A program made the position numbers and the translations under genes. From Dunaliella salina (Eukaryota > Chlorophyta > Chlorophyceae > Chlamydomonadales > Dunaliellaceae), in contig MU070138.1 of assembly GCA_002284615.2 (NCBI GenBank), forward strand, positions 96,401 through 141,606: 45,206 nucleotides of DNA, written 5' to 3'. Shown piece by piece: positions 1-9,023 of this stretch. The notes beneath the pieces were generated by a model, which saw nothing but the letters and a program-made list of their open reading frames with translations, made no database searches and had not been told where the DNA came from. The stretch's first letter is position 1, and each line of letters begins with the position of its first letter.

Positions 1-420
1 ATATTTTACACAGTGTTGCCCGCTTTCGGTTACGTGTTCATCTTTTGAGGATTGAGCTCAACTACTGGAATGAAGATATTGATCCTAAGTGCGATCTGTG
101 TGATGCTAATGATGACGCTCAGGATGAACAACATGTGCTATTTAAGTGTACTCACCCTCATGTTTGCAACCTTAGAAGGAAATATGCATCTTTGTTTAAT
201 GGACATGCCCTTTCCCTCTCAACTCCGGAGTCTCAAGCGGCACCGTTCCTGCATGCATCTCACCATGTTCCACCGCATGCCATGCGTTCTTTTTTGAATC
301 AAAACAATAATAAACTTTATCCTTTCCTGCATGAACTCCTACTTTTTTATGAACAGGCTAGCAGTCAGTCGGTTTGACTGGAGGCCTTTTTTCCTCTGTA
401 ACTCTGTAACTGTAACTGTG
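1..420 (+). mobile_element. LINE 3' end, copy a (5' end outside window)
   Basis: This is the 3' end of a non-LTR retrotransposon. It holds the end of the ORF, then the sense hairpin CAGTC-N9-GACTG (about 361-380), then a short tail built from repeats like CTGTAACT. The tail passes straight into a (GT)n tract. The body matches the copies at 12637-14072 and 20892-21671. The upstream part lies before the window, so the length and target-site duplication cannot be judged. Confidence 0.85.
3..377 (+). CDS. LINE ORF2 C-terminal end with zinc-knuckle-like motif (partial)
   Basis: This open frame runs in from the window edge and ends at the stop just before the 3' hairpin. It carries the C-terminal signature shared by the other LINE copies here: a pair CDLC, then about a dozen residues, then QHVLFKCTHP. 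That is a Cys-x2-Cys ... His-x4-Cys-x2-His arrangement, like the zinc-binding tail common after LINE reverse transcriptases. It ends in QASSQSV where the other copies end in QASSQSF. The reverse transcriptase itself is not in the window. No stop interrupts the visible 124 codons, so this copy is fairly young or was recently intact. Confidence 0.8.
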   Translation: MLHSVARFRLRVHLLRIELNYWNEDIDPKCDLCDANDDAQDEQHVLFKCTHPHVCNLRRKYASLFNGHALSLSTPESQAAPFLHASHHVPPHAMRSFLNQNNNKLYPFLHELLLFYEQASSQSV

Positions 421-446
421 TGTGTATGTGTGTGTGTGTGTGTGTA
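417..446. repeat. (GT)n microsatellite at LINE tail
   Basis: This is a run of GT dinucleotides with one GTAT interruption, directly continuous with the TGTAAC-like tail of the preceding LINE copy. The same adjacency is seen for the element at 33919-35400. Confidence 0.95.
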
Positions 447-447
447 C

Positions 448-1959
448 ATTCTTTTTTTGTACACAATCTGTTTGAAAATATTAAATATGCCAGCTTTTTG
501 GTCCATCATCACTCCTCTGTCCAGCCGATTCTGTGTGCACATTACTCTGCAGGCCAAGCTGTGGGGGTTGCCGGTTTTTCCAGTCAGCTTGGCTGTGAGC
601 ATAGCCACCTTTGCTTTCCTGTTGGGTCCTACATCCCCAAGCCTCTTGAGCTAGCATAATGTCTTCCGATAACATTGAATTTAAGTTCTCAATGTGCTTA
701 AGTATGTTTCCGTAGGGAAGGATTCGCAGTGCTTGGCAGGATTTGAGAGCATACGTAGTTTTTTCCTTTTACATGTAGTGTTTGTGATTGGGTCTTTCCT
801 TAATACATGCTGGTGGTTGCTGTCCAGTGATTTTCCTCCATTTAACTTGCCGATTAAAATGCCTTATTCTCCAAATGCTGTGCTCAATGCGTCCAAATTT
901 CCCGGATATGATTAATCCTTTACACAGAGATGATCCCTCCACCACGGCGCTGAAATTTATTTCAAGGTGCAAAAAGCCAAAAAGAAATGCACTTTTTTCT
1001 CGACCTTCACGCCTGGCGCTGAGACTTGAGGCTGGCAGGGTCTCGAGCCTCTGTCACGGAGAGGCCGCAGGTTGGTTCAGTGTTTGCATGTGCACGCTGC
1101 ATGATGCATGTAGCACAGGCCGGGAGGATAGCGTCCCCTCAGCTGTTATGGCCCAGGTTGGGTTGCTGCTCGCCCGGCCGGTCAGGTGTGGGTCCGACCC
1201 GAAACCTACCCACCAAACAGTCCCCAACCTCTCATCACAACCAACACAATGCACACACCACCTGCATCCTGCATGCCAGCCAGGTCTTCCTTCACCAAGT
1301 GTGCTCCTGCAAGCTGCCCTAAAGCTGCAGGGACACCTGTCCTGGCCCTCCAGGAAGGGCTGCAGCCAAGAATACCACGCCCTGGAGCACCAAGAAACAA
1401 GCTATGAAAAGGGGCATCCATCCACGTACACACTTTCTGCGTCTTTGCAAGCAGCACACAGCTCGCAACCAGTGCATTTCTGACCATGCACAGCCTGCAC
1501 ATGGCAAGAATCCTCGCTATGCACGCAAGAAGCAAAAGCTGCGCATACAAGAACACATGCACTGCACCAACATGAAACGAAGAACCTCCCTCCTGCTTTT
1601 ACTTGCATCCACACCTACCATTGCACACATGCTCCCACTCAAAGAAGCACTCTGCTCTCGGTAATCCACACCCTTTGGCCTGCTGCACAATGCCTGTCTC
1701 TCCCTGCTCCAAAACAATATGCACGCAACACACTCTGTAAACTCATGCACCTCTTCCTTGCAAACAACCTCCATGGTACCGAGAAACTCACCACATCAGC
1801 CCCTTACACGCACTGTGGTGCAGGACATGCACTGTCTCACTCTCGCAACGGAGCCCCTCAGCCCTTGCCAAGAGAGCTGAACAGGCAAGTCAGTTACCTA
1901 CACACGCACACACACCCTGAGATGCAGCAAATGGGTGCACCCCCTCGCCACCGTTATTT
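448..1959. other. No recognised gene
   Basis: Several open frames cross this stretch (for example 788-1483 plus), but none shows a domain, a splice-supported exon or a repeat of any other ORF in the window. From about 1200 the plus strand is rich in CA, AC and CTC words, like the coding part of the old LINE that follows. Part of it may therefore be the decayed 5' region or first ORF of that element. Confidence 0.5.
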
Positions 1960-2400
1960 TGAGTCCCAAGTAGGCACCAATTCCATGCATCAAACAATTT
2001 GTTAGGCTACCCGCTCACCTCCCCCGATACTCTCAATGCCTTCATGCGCACAAAATTGTACAACGCTGTCCTACTTAAAGATGCTCATGGCATAGAGCAC
2101 TGGCAGCACTGCCAAAGTGGGAGCAACCAAAAAGGTTTCAGGGATGACCTGCTTTTCATGTGGCTCAAAGAATGCCTAAATGTGCGCCTCCACCCCGTAA
2201 CCATCATCCATCACAACAGCGCAAACAAACTCGTAGACCTTGACCAGGCTGCCTCCCAACACTCATGTACAGCTTTCTTCTGCCAAAACTCTAGGCACAG
2301 CTTTGCTATCACCAAACATGACAATGTCTGGGAATTCCTAGACTCTGAACTTGGGAGTCCCAGGATTATTGATGGCAGCCCCTCAGTCAGAACCAAGGCG
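1960..2400 (+). pseudogene. Josephin-like cysteine protease domain 1 of the old LINE
   Basis: In one frame this reads like a Josephin (ataxin-3/JOSD) deubiquitinase domain. There is a HASNNLLGYPLTSP block that matches the C-x-x-H-x-L-N-N-L-L helix of the family. A central GFRDDLLFMWLKECL helix follows, and then RHSFAITKHDNVWEFLDSE, which matches the family's H-W-x-x-x ... LDS catalytic His/Asp segment (His codon 2295-2297, Asp codon 2341-2343). At the expected catalytic cysteine there is a histidine codon (CAC, 1975-1977), so the protease is probably inactive in this copy. The family match is by eye and rests on three ordered motifs. Confidence 0.5.
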
Positions 2401-2459
2401 GCATGCTCCTTAATTTTAGGATCCTCAAACTTGAGCCTTACAGCCAAGACAGAGATACA

Positions 2460-2790
2460 CAACTTGCCCCACATTTGTACATGGAGAAGCCAGAAAAGGG
2501 CTTCTGCCTGGTCCATGCATTTAACATGGCAGTTAAATACCCTGCTCCTCCGGGAATTCCATACTTGACCACATTAAAAAGTTGGAAGATACACTCAGGA
2601 GAAGAAACCTGCAACATCTTTCCCCAAAGCACTTCTACATTGAGCACACAGGCAACTTCAATTGCATGATTATCAAACATTACCTATCCACCACGCCCCA
2701 CAGCAGCACTATGCATTACTACATCAGGCACAAAATAACTGAGCTCCAGCAACAACTGAAAGAAGCAACCACGCACACGTTGTTACTCTA
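2460..2790 (+). pseudogene. Josephin-like cysteine protease domain 2 of the old LINE (N-terminal half)
   Basis: After a frameshift a second domain start appears. GFCLVHAFNMAV keeps the catalytic cysteine (codon 2505-2507) in the C-x-x-H-A-x-N context. About 45 codons later, after another frameshift, comes HTGNFNCMIIKHYL (2645-2685), which resembles the TGNYDVNVIMAAL block of JOSD proteins. The His/Asp half is not recognisable downstream, so the domain is truncated or too decayed. Having two such domains in tandem suggests an internal duplication in the ancestral element. Confidence 0.45.
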
Positions 2791-3104
2791 AAGAAAGCCA
2801 TCAACTCTGACCAAACATGCTGGCACTGGTACTTGCTAGACTAATCTACCTCACCCTGTTTGTCTGTCCTCCTGGTTGCACTGGCACAATCTGCATGGCA
2901 GCCTCCTGACCATTGAACTGGACAGCATCTGGAACAACATTCACAACGACTCTGTGCTTTATCTAGCCGACCCCTCCACACCTGTCGCTAGCGCTCCTCA
3001 GCAGCTGAACTCCCCCATCGCACCCCAGCTAGAGCAATACAGCATCAGCGACGACATGAACCTTGATGATAGGCCTGGAACAAAATTCCAGTGACACTCA
3101 ACGG

Positions 3105-3870
3105 CGTTATAACTCAATTGATTATTTGAAAGTCGTCACATTCAACGTCAAAGGCCTTTACGAAAGCAAAGAAGGTGTGGATGACCCCTAGAATACTATG
3201 ACCCTGACATTGCTTATTTCACAGAGACAAAAATAACGTATTATAGACAAGGTCCACCTGAATGGCTGTGCACACTGTTACAAGGATATTGCTGGTGGCA
3301 AAATCCGCATCATCACAGAGGCGCACTACTGCGCATGAAGAAAAGCATCGCTCTCACAACCCAGGCCAGCCCACTGGATGTTCCCCCTACACTACAAGGG
3401 AGAGTTGTGGCAATCAAAATGCACACGCCCCACCTTTCCCTCCTGCTTCTCTCCACCTATTGGCCCTCAGGTACTTCATCAGCAAATATGTGCGAGCACC
3501 AGCACATGGAAGCATACATTAGCGCTGCCATCAACTCCCAGCCCTGCACTCCCATCCTCATGGGTGACATGAATGCCACCTTTGTCAATCAGGACAGAAG
3601 CAGCCATGCAGCCTACCAGCAAGACACTCAGTACAGACTTTTCTTACATAACAATATATTGACCCCCATTGATGCACACCTCCAGGAGCGCCCCTGGACT
3701 TTCTGCACATGCACCTCAGCAATTGAGAATGGTCAGAACGCTTACACAACCAGCCGCATTGATGATGTTGCTCCCTGCTGGCCTTCCACATCACCCATTC
3801 CTCTTCTGCTCCCCTCATGACAAAGCATACAAACACAGTGACCACCTGCCCTTAATTGCCAACATCCATG
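3105..3870 (+). pseudogene. APE-type endonuclease domain of the old LINE
   Basis: All four landmark motifs of the exonuclease-endonuclease-phosphatase fold used by LINEs for target nicking can be read in order, over several frames. They are VVTFNVKGL (about 3137-3163), DIAYFTETKI (about 3205-3234), ILMGDMNA (about 3551-3574) and SDHLPL (about 3836-3853). At least one stop and several frameshifts separate them, so no protein is made. The position upstream of the reverse transcriptase start is the normal one for LINE ORF2. Confidence 0.75.
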
Positions 3871-4473
3871 TGTGCATCCTCCACTCCACAATAATGAACC
3901 TGCCTTCCAGTATCACCAAACCCAAGTCGGAGAAAGTCCTCATCCGTCCCATCTCTACCCAGGACCAAGAAAAATTGCAGCATGCCTTGCTAGACCCCAC
4001 GTACCCTGCCTACAACATGCTCTCCCACAACCTCAACATAATAATACCCGCACACCAAGAAGCTCTCAGCCATCTCAACCACGTACAAAAAGTTTGTGCC
4101 AAACCTCCAAACAGACTAAATCACCTCTGCGGTAAGCCAGCCAAAACCACAGTTGAGGACCTTGCAGCAGGTTTTGTAAACCTGCTCCACGAGTGCCACA
4201 ACACAGCTGTCACATGCTGCAGATTGTCAATGACAATTTGCAGCACCAAAACCAAAACAACAAACAACACACACCTCAAACCCAGGCAAACCCAGGCAAG
4301 GTAATAAGTTTTTCCGTCATCTACTAAAGCAGCTGCGCTTTCTGCAGCGGCAATGGCCGCTCCTCCAAAGCTCCCAAAACCTAGAAGAACTCCCTCCGCT
4401 CATTGGAAATAGCTCACACCTGCTCCAAGCCTTGAAGCAAGTATGCAACTTCCTCAACAGAGAGAGGAGAAAC

Positions 4474-4486
4474 AAACACCCTTCAA
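4474..4486. repeat. Target-site duplication of element X, left copy
   Basis: The 13-mer aaacacccttcaa occurs here and at 6895-6907, flanking the insertion block 4487-6894. The old LINE reads on from one side to the other in the same frame. Confidence 0.7.
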
Positions 4487-4495
4487 GGTTTCAAG
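4482..4495. repeat. Target-site duplication of element 1, left copy
   Basis: The 14-mer ttcaaggtttcaag is repeated at 5843-5856. It is part of the tail of element X, so element 1 inserted into the tail of X. Because tails are themselves repetitive, chance similarity is a little more likely here than at the other sites. Confidence 0.6.
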
Positions 4496-5842
4496 GTTAC
4501 AGGGTTTACAGGAAATAAAGGCCATCAGTCAACACTTGCGACTGCTAGGCCTGCAAATAAAAGTAACATTTTCAAGAAGGAAAAGGTAATAAAGGACTGG
4601 TTGAGATGGGTCTGGACAGTTTGGGTTAAGGACTCATCCTGAACTCCTATAAAGTATAATAGTAAGTACCGATGAAGGAGACACACCTCATTCAAGCGTG
4701 AAAGGAACGCAAATTGCTGAACCCTACATGGCAGTTTGTGAAGGTACTGGATAACATGCTTACAAGGCAGGTTGAATACATTAGCGCATCAAGACCCTTG
4801 AGACTTCTGCCATATTTCCATGCCGTCTTGCAAAGATGTTGAATGAGTGGAAAAGAAATTCAGCGAGGCTCAGTTGTAATCTTTGAAGTCGTTCAGTTCC
4901 ACCATCAGAGTGACGAAGGCCTGCACCGCATGTATCATTCTGCATATGGTTTTCTTTCTCACGGATGGAAGGAGAGGTAGAGAGAGATTGTGTGATGTTA
5001 GCCTCAATAGATGCAGTTGGTAGGTTAATTTTGTTCTTGTAGTTCATGCCGCCTTTGCCCATGTTCAACAGCGGATCGAAGATGAAGTGTTCCCAGACGG
5101 GATACTTGAATGCCGGTGTATCTTGTTTCTTGAGGTTTAAGGCATCCCTTCTATCTCCGTATGAAAGGAAAATGTTTGAACCGTTCACTCCAACGTATGA
5201 ATTGAGGCCAACAAATTTCGGTTGAGCGAAAATGACACGCTGAATGTCAGTATTCAAGTCATTCAAACTTCTCTCGCGTTGCATAGTCATCTTTGTGCGT
5301 TCCCTTTGCACTTTCCAATCATTTGGTATTTTGTCCTTGACAGTGTTGAGGAATGATTTCACAGCTAGAGAGCCCGCACGTCGCCCGTTTCCGACAAGAA
5401 TACGAAATGTTGTGTTGTACTTGTTGCATGGGAGGATTGTCTTGTCTGTACCAAGGACATGCGATATGGTGTTGGCAGAAACGCTGTCTTTCGTCACCAC
5501 GAACACATGTCCAGATATGTCATCACATTTGTGGCAATCCATTTCAGTATCTTTCTCCCATTTGGAAGCTGCATCATAATCATGCTTGCGATTGCCGAAT
5601 TGTTGCTCAAAGTTGGATATGCGTCGTTGGAGTAACTGGTTTTGTGATGTTGTTTCGTGCAATTGTCTCGTTAATGCCGTAGCTTGCTCGCACGTACGGG
5701 CCTCTTTCTGCCGAAGTTTAGTGTCAAAGTGGTTGGCGAGCTCTATTCGTGTAGGTAGTCTCCATATAACCATGGACTTGGTGCTTCGTTCAGGATGTGT
5801 CCTTGTACGATACTTTGTAATCATCTCATCTTTTTTTTTTTT
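4496..5842 (-). mobile_element. Element 1: single-ORF retroelement with the LINE 3' end
   Basis: This minus-strand element of about 1.35 kb has a T-run (A-run in sense) at its 5' end and one intact ORF that starts about 18 bases inside. A 3' UTR follows, then the CAGTC-N9-GACTG hairpin (about 4521-4539) and a short tail of CTGTAAACC and CTGTAACC units. A 14-bp direct repeat flanks it. It encodes no reverse transcriptase, so it must depend on one from elsewhere, presumably the LINE whose 3' end it shares. Confidence 0.75.
4781..5824 (-). CDS. Uncharacterised coiled-coil protein of element 1 (347 aa)
   Basis: This is an intact ORF filling most of element 1. Residues about 30-75 are rich in Q, E, R and L with heptad-like spacing, consistent with a coiled coil. 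Residues about 87-250 form a core shared with the 377-aa protein of the element at 33919-35400. Shared blocks include AVKSFLNT (154-161), RERSLN, NG-x-x-I-x-LSY-x-DRR-x-AL and YPVW-x-HF. I do not recognise the core. A coiled coil followed by a basic globular region recalls LINE ORF1 RNA-binding proteins, so an RNA-chaperone or RNP role is a guess. No RT, nuclease or protease motif is present. The ATG at 5824 is near the element's 5' end and is the natural start. An intact frame in a decayed setting suggests recent insertion. Confidence 0.75.
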   Translation of the reverse strand: MITKYRTRTHPERSTKSMVIWRLPTRIELANHFDTKLRQKEARTCEQATALTRQLHETTSQNQLLQRRISNFEQQFGNRKHDYDAASKWEKDTEMDCHKCDDISGHVFVVTKDSVSANTISHVLGTDKTILPCNKYNTTFRILVGNGRRAGSLAVKSFLNTVKDKIPNDWKVQRERTKMTMQRERSLNDLNTDIQRVIFAQPKFVGLNSYVGVNGSNIFLSYGDRRDALNLKKQDTPAFKYPVWEHFIFDPLLNMGKGGMNYKNKINLPTASIEANITQSLSTSPSIREKENHMQNDTCGAGLRHSDGGTERLQRLQLSLAEFLFHSFNIFARRHGNMAEVSRVLMR

Positions 5843-5856
5843 TTCAAGGTTTCAAG
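5843..5856. repeat. Target-site duplication of element 1, right copy
   Basis: This is the second copy of ttcaaggtttcaag. The rest of element X continues directly after it. Confidence 0.6.
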
Positions 5857-6894
5857 CTTACAAAGAAAGAGCCACTCAGTCAAAATGCATGACTGCTGGG
5901 CTGTATTGAAAAATTGGACAGTTTTTTAAGGAAGAACACAAATGAGAGCATGCCTGGAAAACCCCACCTCAGCCAAGTGCAATGATCAATAATGATGATT
6001 TTCAAGCAGGGACAAAAACCAGGCACACCCAAAAACAGTTTAAGAAAAAGATAATTGGGATAGTTTTGCAGACAAAGCAGCGGTAATCAAAACATTTGAA
6101 ATTTTAGAACACCAAACCAACCGCTCATAAAAAAGGGGGGGAGGAGGAAATAACGGTTCCAAGAGCTTTACAGAATTGGGAAGAAGCATGACCTACTGCC
6201 GCACCGAGCATTTGAACATTGAGGGAGGCGAGAACGTATTCATCATTATGATAAATTGTGAGCACTCGGAAATTGAGAATCAGGGATACCAGCAGTTGTT
6301 TGCATTGCCTAGCAGCGAAGCATTACATGAGTAATTTAATGAAGACGCGGTGGCTCATCCTGTACGTCTGCAACTTCAGACGCAAAGCACAGTAGAAGCA
6401 AGACGACATCATGTAAGAGTGTAATTAACTCAAGAAAAATTTACTCTCCTGCTACGGCGGCGTCCCGCTGTTGCTGGATGAGCTTTGCCTTGTTATCGCA
6501 TCAAAATTAGATCTGCATAGTTGTATTTAAGTCTCGGTCCACTGCACCTTGTGGCTCAATGATTTTGTTCGTTTAAGGCGAGCACACCTAATGGCTGCAC
6601 AGGCAATTCACGGACTCTTCATATCGCCGTACCACCTCAAGTGACAAGTAAGACGTCCGTTTTAAATGAATGCATCAGACGTTCGTTTAAAACTGGAGCG
6701 ACAAATATATTTGACAGTTGTAAATTCATGATGCGCTTCTTCTCTTTTTCCTCCTAAGGAAATTGAATGTTGTCGTGAAAAGGCTGTATAATTGCATTGT
6801 TGATGACACTCCTGCTTTACGTCATAAAGCGTAAGAGCTCATTAAGCGGTGTAAGTTTGTCTCGATTAAGGGAATTGAAAAAGCTCATAGCTCA

Positions 6895-6907
6895 AAACAC
6901 CCTTCAA
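6895..6907. repeat. Target-site duplication of element X, right copy
   Basis: This is the second copy of aaacacccttcaa. After it the old LINE frame resumes (NLPAMDQIKITYSEIK, then a stop). Confidence 0.7.
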
Positions 6908-7314
6908 ACTTGCCTGCAATGGACCAGATTAAGATCACTTACAGTGAAATCAAATGAGAAGTTAACAACATAGACGTGCAGCACAATGGTAAGTCTCAAA
7001 AGAAGACAAAGAAAAAGCGGCAGAAAAACATTGCTAGCACCCGTCCCGTGCGAACCAAGAAATTTTCAACTCCATCCAGAACCAATCACCCAATCCTATG
7101 GCACTAGAAGATCCGCACACCAAACTATCCAAACAGAGCCCAGCAAGCTTGCAAGAATTATTGAAGAGTTTTTCACCAAAAGCATGACTTCCCCCAGTAT
7201 AAAAACAGGTGTTATCTGCCCACAGACTTCCAGGCAAAGCGGGACTATCCCGGGTCCAGCAGGCATAATTACGACTCTTTCAAGCTCGAAACACCCATCA
7301 CCAGAGCGGAATCC

Positions 7315-7329
7315 AGAGACAACTGCAAG
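7315..7329. repeat. Target-site duplication of element Y, left copy
   Basis: The 15-mer agagacaactgcaag occurs here and at 8489-8503. Removing the block between them restores the continuous reverse transcriptase frame of the old LINE, which independently supports the boundary. Confidence 0.9.
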
Positions 7330-8488
7330 GTTACAAGGTTACAAGAAAAAAAGCCATTAAGTCAAAACGCACGACTCCTAGGCTAAAAAATGTACATATG
7401 AGTTCAGGAAAAGCAGTTGTTTGGTTTTTCATGCTTTTGCTACACAAGAAATCAAGAGAATTAGTGAGTGCGTTTTGTAGCAAAATAAGATGTGTATAGT
7501 ACAGATGTAACAATGCAGCAATCATGAAATAAGGAGTGTTTGTCCAGGCCCAGCAAGCAAGCAAGAAGTGAGTACGGGAAAGGGAATAAGAATTGTTCTC
7601 AATTGTAATTAGGCCAATCAGGCACTGGGAAATAATGCAAACATGAAATACACATGAGCACTCTGAGTAGCACGAAGAGAGAAAAGCCCGACCGTACACA
7701 ATGCATGAGGGTGTCAAGTGTGTCACGGTTTCAAGCAGCCACCTCCCAGGACTCAAACAAAATAACACCATCAAGTAAACTTTGGTTACGTTTTGCTCTC
7801 TTAAGAGTTCTACGGCATAGCAACAGGAAATCTCCAGGTTGCACAGTGATGCAAATGGAAGAACTTGTGGGATACACGCGGAACATCATGCTTGAGAGAG
7901 TGCAAACTCAAACCAGAAATTACTGGGGTACTTGGAGACCAGGAGGGAAGCATGCGAACACCTCAGACATCACTGAGACAGCAAACCTTGCAACTTCAGA
8001 CAGGTCTGGGTTCTCTCAACGGACACTCCAAAGGCCTCTGAGTACTCTGGAGCACACAGACCCAGCACCACAGCGAGTTCATAGTTCACACCTCGAAAGT
8101 TCAGAGTGCTTCTTCATCCCTTCCCGCGCTCTCTCTGTGTGTCTCTTTGGGAGCACTGCTCGATTATGTTCCAGCCGAAATTGATACAGAAGCGGCTGAA
8201 TAGAGCTTGGGGACGTCCCGGGCTTCATAGCAAGGAGTAATGAAAAAAGTCGTGAGACATCCCTTCATTGAGGTTTGGAGAACTGCGTTCGCTTTGTGGT
8301 CTCGCAATGCTGATCAACTTCCTGCATGCTGTATGCGTGTATCTGCGGGAGAACTCCGGGCATCAGTGCGGGGTGCTGCTCCCTGGCTGTGCTTACGGTA
8401 AGGCTGCTTGCTGGGACCTGATAGCTGTTGCTGCATTGTTGCGCTTCTTATTGACTACATTTTTAATTAATTGAGACAACTGACATCG
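7330..8488 (-). mobile_element. Element Y: 1.16-kb noncoding LINE-family insertion
   Basis: This minus-strand insertion has a tail of two GTTACAAG units (CTTGTAAC in sense) at 7330. The shared 3' hairpin lies near 7355-7373. Here the stem is AAGTC/GACTC with one mismatch, and the loop is still 9 nt. The flanking duplication is 15 bp. Its body has long open stretches on both strands but none resembles a known domain or another ORF in the window, so I treat it as non-autonomous. Confidence 0.8.
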
Positions 8489-8503
8489 AGAGACAACTGC
8501 AAG
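8489..8503. repeat. Target-site duplication of element Y, right copy
   Basis: This is the second copy of agagacaactgcaag. Confidence 0.9.
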
Positions 8504-8974
8504 CGCAGCTGGCTTCATAATTCCATCCTGGATAACTACAATTTCCACAACTGCATTCAATCCCTAACCAACAACAAACCTCCTGGTCCAGGTGGGATTG
8601 CTAATGAGCTTCTCAAAGCCCTGCCTTCCCAATACAAAGAAATAGTCCACCAGCTCTTCATCATCATGTGGGCAACAGGAATTACCCCTAAAGCCTGGAA
8701 AGTGAGCGACACAATCCTTATTCACAAGCAGAAAGGTCCTGAGACTGACATTACCTAATACTGGCCAATAGGCCTCGCAAACACTTTATACAAGCTATGG
8801 ACACGTCTTATTACTAACACATTATACGAGTACCGAATGTTCACGACCACTTCGTCAGGCTGACCCCAGAAAAATATTTTTTGGAGTTCGTCAAAGGTTC
8901 GTCAGGGAGGAGGAAAATATTTTTTAAGGGAGTTAATTTGGTTTACCCAAATTTCTAACCAGAAATTTGTGATC

Positions 8975-9023
8975 GTCCGAAAAAGTCCGGGAGTCAACCG
9001 AATCGGTTGGGCGGACTTCGGAC
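8975..9023. repeat. 49-nt hairpin of the array, copy 1
   Basis: Outer arms GTCCG and CGGAC, middle arms AAGTCC and GGACTT, and an inner perfect palindrome CAACCGAATCGGTTG can pair into one long stem. The surrounding DNA is CpG-rich, unlike the flanking repeat. Confidence 0.75.

Larger units (their letters stand above)
4487..6894 (-). mobile_element. Element X: noncoding LINE-family insertion, itself split by element 1
   Basis: X is inserted in the old LINE on the minus strand. Its body is 5857-6894 and its 3' tail is 4487-4495 plus 5843-5856. The shared 3' hairpin lies near 5875-5893 (CAGTC stem, 9-nt loop). The body of about 1 kb has no convincing ORF. A segment of about 32 nt (about 6450-6481) matches element i near 43981-44012 at a similar distance from the 3' end. 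A 13-bp target-site duplication flanks the whole block. Confidence 0.65.
7200..8875 (+). pseudogene. Reverse transcriptase N-terminal motifs of the old LINE (interrupted by element Y)
   Basis: Before element Y the frame reads YDSFKLETPITRAESRDNCK. After Y, once one duplication copy is removed, it continues in phase with RSWLHNSILDNYNFHNC and then NNKPPGPGGIANELLKALP (about 8572-8628), the first conserved block of LINE reverse transcriptases. A P-x-x-WK ... ILIHKQKG block follows, then after a stop YWPIGLANTLYKLWTRL, equivalent to the YRPISL block. Near 8855 a frameshifted QADPRK resembles the QAGFR motif. The catalytic aspartates are not present before the repeat array begins. Confidence 0.75.
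1960..8880 (+). mobile_element. Old degenerate LINE (Josephin-like, APE endonuclease, RT start), interrupted by nested insertions
   Basis: The pieces 1960-4486, 6908-7329 and 8504-8880 are one ancient plus-strand non-LTR element once the insertions are set aside. In order they encode two Josephin-like domains, an AP-endonuclease domain, a linker and the first reverse transcriptase motifs. Reading frames join across both insertion points after removing one copy of each target-site duplication. Many frameshifts and stops show it is dead. It stops at about 8880, after a motif resembling the QAGFR block of LINE reverse transcriptases, where the repeat array begins. The catalytic YADD part is not recognisable as belonging to this copy. 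Confidence 0.75.

Noticed and set aside
788..1483. 231-aa plus-strand frame
   Set aside because: No domain, no homologue in the window and cysteine-rich random composition; competing frames of similar length lie on the other strand.
7654..8184. 176-aa plus-strand frame inside element Y
   Set aside because: It is antisense to the element and has no recognisable features.
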